Shown here one piece after another: positions 32,976 to 36,570 of a DNA stretch of 36,570 nucleotides. The stretch's first letter is position 1. Every line of letters starts with the position of its first letter. The stretch is from Verrucomicrobia bacterium UBA3841 (GTDB taxonomy: Bacteria > Verrucomicrobiota > Kiritimatiellia > RFP12 > UBA1067), in NCBI GenBank assembly GCA_002392765.1, contig DGHT01000025.1, forward strand, positions 1 to 36,570, given 5' to 3'. Below the pieces are notes generated by a model. That model did not search any database. It saw only the letters and a program-made list of their open reading frames with translations, and was not told where the DNA came from. A program made the translations under genes and the position numbers.

Positions 32976-33977
32976 ATGAAAAGGTTGATTGCAATGGCGA
33001 TTATAGCAGTTACGGCCATTGAGTTCGTTTCTGCCGAGCCGACGGTGACCGACATCACGGCAAAGCAGCGGTATCCGTGGAACGGGCTTGTGGATATCTC
33101 CTGCAAGGTATCGGGGATAGAAGCGGATGCGGGCGGATATGAGTTTGCAGTGGTGGCCGCTGACAAAGACACGGGCAGGGAGTGCATGGTTTCAACATTT
33201 TCGATTCAGCATAATGGTGAAGAAGTGCCTGATGTTTGCGATAACGGCGATTATTCGCTCTTGTGGAATGCGCGGGAAGACATGGGGCATGTCGTGATCG
33301 AGCGCATGACAGTGCGCATCACGCTTGAGGCACTTGCCGTTTCAGTTGGGAAAGTCCAGCTATGGGAAGGCGGCCCGTACTGGGCCGACCGGAACATCGG
33401 GGCAAAGAAGCCGGAGGGCTACGGACTATACTTCTGGTGGGGCGACACGAGGGGGCATCGGCCCTCATTAGATGGAAAATTCAGTTTCAACTTTAGCTCG
33501 GCCAATTCCGCCATTTACACATACGGCAAGAGCGTATCACAACTGCAAAGTGCAGGGTGGTTGACTAGCGGCGGAGTCCTTGCGCCTTCGCATGATGTGG
33601 CGTATGTCAAGTGGGGTGGTGCTTGGCGGATGCCGACGAAACAGGAATTTGACGATCTCAATAGCAAGTGCGACTGGACGTGGACGACTCAGAACGGTGA
33701 GAACGGATATGTTGTTCGCGGCAGGGGCGCCTACGCCTCTAACAGCATCTTTCTCCCCGCCGCCGGCTACCCTGTCTCGCTTTCGCTCTACGGTGCCGGC
33801 TTGATCGGCATATACTGGTCGTCCGCCACGCATCCGAACAACATCGACTCAGTGTGCCTCTTTTTCAGTTCTAGTAGCTACAATCCTGGCGGCTACAGTT
33901 CTGGCACTCACTTCACGAGCTTTAGCTCCCGCCACTGCGGGTTTTCAATCCGCCCCGTACATGGACCCACCAACTAG
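32976..33977 (+). CDS. Secreted FISUMP-domain surface protein
   Basis: 333 residues with a signal peptide (MKRLIAMAII to VSA, about 1-20). Residues ~21-108 form an Ig-like beta domain (PTVTDITAKQRYPWNG, VDISCKVSG). Residues ~115-330 are a FISUMP-type domain (Fibrobacter succinogenes major paralogous domain): WADRNIGAKKPEGYGLYFWW, AWRMPTKQEFDDL, FLPAAGY, GIYWSS and CGFSIRPV. It is presumably exported and bound at the surface, with ligand unknown. The purine-rich stretch GGAGGGGAAAGAAAGGG before the ATG supplies the ribosome binding site. Confidence 0.8.
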   Translation: MKRLIAMAIIAVTAIEFVSAEPTVTDITAKQRYPWNGLVDISCKVSGIEADAGGYEFAVVAADKDTGRECMVSTFSIQHNGEEVPDVCDNGDYSLLWNAREDMGHVVIERMTVRITLEALAVSVGKVQLWEGGPYWADRNIGAKKPEGYGLYFWWGDTRGHRPSLDGKFSFNFSSANSAIYTYGKSVSQLQSAGWLTSGGVLAPSHDVAYVKWGGAWRMPTKQEFDDLNSKCDWTWTTQNGENGYVVRGRGAYASNSIFLPAAGYPVSLSLYGAGLIGIYWSSATHPNNIDSVCLFFSSSSYNPGGYSSGTHFTSFSSRHCGFSIRPVHGPTN

Positions 33978-34108
33978 CTAACGAGATGCGCGAGTGCTGT
34001 TTCACAAGGCCAACAGAAAAGCCGCGTATGACACATGCGATTTGTCACATGACACGCAGATTACGGCGCGAGGCGGATAAGGCCGCCGACATGGTCGAAA
34101 TGGAAGAG

Positions 34109-34384
34109 TCAGAACAGGCCGGCGTGGGAGCCGGTGCGGGTGAGGGTCAGGACAAGGACGTCGTCCTGAATCGTGTAGAGCAGCAGCCAGTCACTTTCGA
34201 TGTGGCAATCACGGAGTCCAGTCAGGTTTCCAGTGAGTGCATGGTCGTGATACTGCGGCGGCAAGGGCTCCCCGGATGCAAGGATGCCGACAACTGTTTC
34301 AAGCTTGGACACATCGGCGCCCCGCTTGAGCATCTTCTTCAATTCCTTTCGGAATTTCTTGGTGCGAATGACGTCGTATTTCAT
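34109..34384 (-). CDS. yafQ: YafQ-family mRNA interferase toxin
   Basis: 91 residues from the ATG at 34384, which overlaps the antitoxin stop (ATGA). RelE/ParE superfamily. The YafQ catalytic pattern is complete: DHAL, LRDCHIESDW (His, Asp, Trp) and the C-terminal GSHAGLF with its His and Phe. By homology it cleaves mRNA in the ribosomal A site. The longer upstream frame overlaps the antitoxin and is not used. Confidence 0.9.
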   Translation of the reverse strand: MKYDVIRTKKFRKELKKMLKRGADVSKLETVVGILASGEPLPPQYHDHALTGNLTGLRDCHIESDWLLLYTIQDDVLVLTLTRTGSHAGLF

Positions 34385-34653
34385 GACAGCAGAAACTCCC
34401 TCAGCTTTGCGGGGTCGCTGCAACGCGGTGTCGTGGGATCGTGCGCGATGCGCTTGGCCTCTTCAAAGGCCTCCAGCGTTTCTTCGCGCGGCGTTTTTTT
34501 GCGTCCGAGCTTGAAGGGGATTTCGCCTGCGTCGATGCACTTTTTGAAGAAACACGTGATGGCGGTGGTGAGGTTCATGCCAATGTCCGAGAAAAACTCC
34601 TCGGCATCGGCCTTGAGGTCCTCGTCCATGCGGATTGAAAGTGTTGTTGTCAT
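34381..34653 (-). CDS. dinJ: RelB/DinJ-family antitoxin
   Basis: 90 residues from ATG 34653. The N-terminal ribbon-helix-helix (MTTTLSIRMDEDLKADAEEF) binds the operator, and the C-terminal half (about 45-90) should wrap the toxin. It is the first gene of the pair and overlaps the toxin ATG by four bases. The open frame extends further upstream through the promoter, which is not coding. Orientation is opposite to both flanking secreted-protein genes. Confidence 0.88.
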   Translation of the reverse strand: MTTTLSIRMDEDLKADAEEFFSDIGMNLTTAITCFFKKCIDAGEIPFKLGRKKTPREETLEAFEEAKRIAHDPTTPRCSDPAKLREFLLS

Positions 34654-34687
34654 TGCAGATTGTCCTATTTGTGGTAAAGATGTCAGT

Positions 34688-34716
34688 ATTGTATCACAGA
34701 ATATGTGCAATGTCAA
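34688..34716 (-). promoter_or_regulatory. Promoter/operator of the dinJ-yafQ operon
   Basis: On the minus strand: TTGACA (34716-34711), a 17-bp spacer and TACAAT (34693-34688), a near-consensus promoter. An imperfect dyad (ATTGCACA ... TGTGATACAAT) spans the spacer and -10 and could be the antitoxin operator. It is 35 bp upstream of the dinJ ATG. Confidence 0.7.
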
Positions 34717-34756
34717 TGCGGCATAGATGATTTTATTGAAAACAAGGAAATACAAA

Positions 34757-36466
34757 ATGAAACAGACAATAATTGCGGTGGCAGCGGCTCTTGCCGCGAT
34801 GACCGGATGGGCGGGCGAGTCGGCGGAGTTCAGGCTTGACACGATGGATGGGACTCGTACTGCGCGGTCGGTCGAGACGATTGCCTATTCGACGGCATGG
34901 AACAACGGCGGCGCGGTGTCCGTTGCCGTTGATGGCGTTGCAATCAAAGAGGCGAATGCGCCCGCGACTGGCGATGTCGTCTGGAACGCGGCGCAGGCCA
35001 CACCCGGCACTCACACGCTCACGCACACATGCGGCGACGAAACGCTGACTGCGGTGTTCGAGGTGGTGCAGGCGCCGATGCCTCCGCCGACGCTAAAGGC
35101 GGAGACGGCTGATTGGACGTATGGGACAATTACGCTGCGGTGCGAGGATGCAAACCTAAACGGTGCAGCCGTTCCGTTTTATAATCTTATGTACTATGAC
35201 ACGGCAGAAGCGAAGTGGCGTGTCATCGACAGATATGACCTGACGATTCCGACACCCGTAGAAGAAACCAACAGCAGCGGCGGAAAAACAACCGTAACAA
35301 GAATCACGGACAAGTATTTCTCAAAGAGGAACAATGGCGTCGGGACGGTTAAGTATCGCGTTGTGGATGAGGTGAATTCGAACCGTGTGGCGGGGTGCGA
35401 GACACGGAAGCGATACGGGCTGTTTGTGGCGGTGGGGGAGTATGAGGATCCTAGTCTATCTCCTCTTCCTATGGTAAAACACGAATGCGCTGTGTTTAAG
35501 GATGCGTATGTACGCTACGGTGAAGGGGTCGGAATATGCTGGACGGAAGACTCAAGACCGACGCGATTCGAGGTTCTTGGGCTTCTATCTGCGATGAAAG
35601 AGAAAGTCTTGCCTGGCGACATATTCCTGTTTTACTTTTACGGTCATGGAGGCACGGGCTATTTGTGTTGCTATGACAAAGACGGCAAAATCACGAATAG
35701 CGATTTGAAAGAATACTTCAAGGATTTCTGCGACGGAGCTGGAATAGCCGCCGTCATCTATTGTTGCCATTCGGCCAGCATGTTCCTGCAAGACAACGAC
35801 AGCATGAATCTTGGGCGTGTCGGGTGGATATTGTCATCGCAAGCCGATGAACTGACATGGGCATACTCGGTGACGTCTATCATCTGCAACGACGGCTGGT
35901 TCAACGGGAAGGCCGATGTGCTAAACGGAGAATATGGGTTTGGCGACGGAGATGGCTATGTAACGTTCGCGGAACTTGCGGAATACGGACTAGACTGGAC
36001 TATCAAAAACGAATACTACGGGCATAGGCAGCAAATGAAACCTGCGAACACCTTTATCCTTAGCAATATCGTCGCGGGGAAAATCCCGTCGAGTAACACG
36101 AGCGACAGAAAATGGAAGTGGCTTACAAGATTCGCTTCGCTTTTTTCTTCGGCAAATGGTGATGTGGTTGCGGCAGAAACCATGCCAGCGGCGAATGGTT
36201 GCAGAACTGTCGGTGAGTGTTATGCGCTCGGCATAAATCCCGAAGACCCGAATGACGATTTGAAGATTGCCGATTTCAAGATGGAGAACGGCAAGCCGGT
36301 AATTACTCTCAACCACACAAAGGATGGTTCTGGCAATTCGTTTGAGTCGCGTATCAAGACACTTGGCAAAGCGGATCTTTCGGACGCCACAGAGGAATGG
36401 CGCGTGGTGCCAGAAGAGGGTGACCAGACGATGCGCTTCTTCACAGTGGGAGTTGAAATGCCATAG
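34757..36466 (+). CDS. Secreted caspase-like (C14 family) protein with Ig-like domain
   Basis: 569 residues from ATG 34757 (AAGGAAA upstream). A signal peptide (about 1-19) leads into beta-rich Ig-like sequence (21-210). Residues ~217-385 form a caspase-hemoglobinase fold: KRYGLFVAVGEYED, catalytic His297 in YFYGHGGTG and catalytic Cys337 in IYCCHSA. An EF-hand-like loop follows at 397-406 (DGDGYVTFAE; its first ligand is missing). The last 100 residues (ECYALGINPEDPND to FFTVGVEMP) look like a C-terminal beta domain that may serve sorting or anchoring. Clan CD proteases of this type cleave after Arg/Lys or Asp; specificity is not evident. An exported caspase-like protein suggests surface processing or attack on host or rival proteins (inference). 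Confidence 0.82.
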   Translation: MKQTIIAVAAALAAMTGWAGESAEFRLDTMDGTRTARSVETIAYSTAWNNGGAVSVAVDGVAIKEANAPATGDVVWNAAQATPGTHTLTHTCGDETLTAVFEVVQAPMPPPTLKAETADWTYGTITLRCEDANLNGAAVPFYNLMYYDTAEAKWRVIDRYDLTIPTPVEETNSSGGKTTVTRITDKYFSKRNNGVGTVKYRVVDEVNSNRVAGCETRKRYGLFVAVGEYEDPSLSPLPMVKHECAVFKDAYVRYGEGVGICWTEDSRPTRFEVLGLLSAMKEKVLPGDIFLFYFYGHGGTGYLCCYDKDGKITNSDLKEYFKDFCDGAGIAAVIYCCHSASMFLQDNDSMNLGRVGWILSSQADELTWAYSVTSIICNDGWFNGKADVLNGEYGFGDGDGYVTFAELAEYGLDWTIKNEYYGHRQQMKPANTFILSNIVAGKIPSSNTSDRKWKWLTRFASLFSSANGDVVAAETMPAANGCRTVGECYALGINPEDPNDDLKIADFKMENGKPVITLNHTKDGSGNSFESRIKTLGKADLSDATEEWRVVPEEGDQTMRFFTVGVEMP

Positions 36467-36511
36467 GTGGCATGATACGTCTATTCTTTGCGCGGCCAGA
36501 AAAATTTGCGA

Positions 36512-36541
36512 CTGACGCAAGAAGTTGAGATATGATATAAT
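36512..36541 (+). promoter_or_regulatory. Promoter of the gene at the window edge
   Basis: CTGACG (36512-36517), an 18-bp spacer and TATAAT (36536-36541) within ATATGATATAAT. The predicted start (about 36548) lies next to the ATG at 36550, so the transcript may be leaderless. Confidence 0.6.
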
Positions 36542-36549
36542 ATCAGAAA

Positions 36550-36570
36550 ATGAAATTTGCATTGTACATC
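36550..36570 (+). CDS. 5' end of a further gene, truncated by the window
   Basis: ATG at 36550 followed by codons for KFALYI up to the window end. The only support is the well-placed promoter at 36512-36541. The product cannot be told. Confidence 0.4.

Noticed and set aside
33800..33960. Variable region of a diversity-generating retroelement at the FISUMP C-terminus
   Set aside because: No reverse transcriptase or template repeat is in the window and the codons are not AAC-rich. The Ser/Tyr-rich ending is ordinary for FISUMP proteins.
33986..34726. Plus-strand open frame of 246 codons
   Set aside because: It lies over the dinJ-yafQ genes on the minus strand, whose products are clearly recognisable. 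The plus frame has no family features.
1..36570. tRNA, rRNA, CRISPR array, riboswitch or transposase gene
   Set aside because: I looked through the intergenic regions and found no T-loop, spaced direct repeats, aptamer core or transposase motif that I could support.

Overview
The window looks like a chromosomal piece of an anaerobic, host-associated bacterium of the Verrucomicrobiota/Kiritimatiellae-Lentisphaerae sort. This is inferred from the protein repertoire and not from a marker gene: a large autotransporter-associated beta-strand repeat protein, a FISUMP-type surface protein, a secreted caspase-like protein, an AAA-ATPase_like/PD-(D/E)XK protein, a 2-oxoacid:ferredoxin oxidoreductase (anaerobic Fe-S metabolism) and a pseudopilin/glycosidase chimera. 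There is no rRNA, tRNA, CRISPR array, phage module or transposase gene that I can see.

Layout. 1-400 is non-coding, with an inverted repeat and a good promoter. 401-8431 is a secretion/envelope block: a 50-residue signal-peptide ORF, an EEP-GDPD double phosphodiesterase, the beta-strand repeat protein, a divergent DAACS symporter and a secreted LD-carboxypeptidase. 8648-10210 is the AAA-ATPase_like protein. Convergent to it (10226-11083, minus) is endonuclease III with a repeat-encoded tail. From 11240 to 24387 a dense plus-strand array carries the ferredoxin, alpha and fused beta-gamma subunits of a VOR-type oxidoreductase, a DUF3127 protein, PrmC, HisH, HisF, a ParE/GyrB-type topoisomerase subunit, a sigma54 activator, a pyrimidine nucleoside phosphorylase, the GspG-GH2 chimera and a sirtuin. 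A second array (24671-32277) carries transketolase, PurB, a His/Pro-rich lipoprotein, an RlmCD/TrmA-like methyltransferase, MiaB, a coiled-coil NYN nuclease and a DUF2235 hydrolase. 32278-32975 is non-coding, with a promoter, repeats and strong hairpins. The end holds a FISUMP surface protein, a DinJ-YafQ toxin-antitoxin pair (minus) and a secreted caspase-like protein. The first codons of another gene sit at the edge.

Two window-wide patterns stand out. First, transcription units start with a shared extended -10 element, TTTTGATATAAT, which occurs four times exactly and in several close variants. Second, a family of short modular repeats (core AACTGGGGGAAC, GACGTCCCGTCCGT units, TTCCC/GGGAA tracts, TTTACAC tracts) fills the gaps between units. 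These modules also appear to have entered coding sequence, giving endonuclease III a ~70-residue tail and probably supplying the linker that joins two oxidoreductase subunits.

The most unusual gene is at 21357-23606. It joins a GspG-type pseudopilin core to a GH2 beta-galactosidase-like protein that has lost most of its TIM barrel, including the region that should carry both catalytic glutamates. It is probably a membrane-anchored binding or structural protein and not an enzyme.
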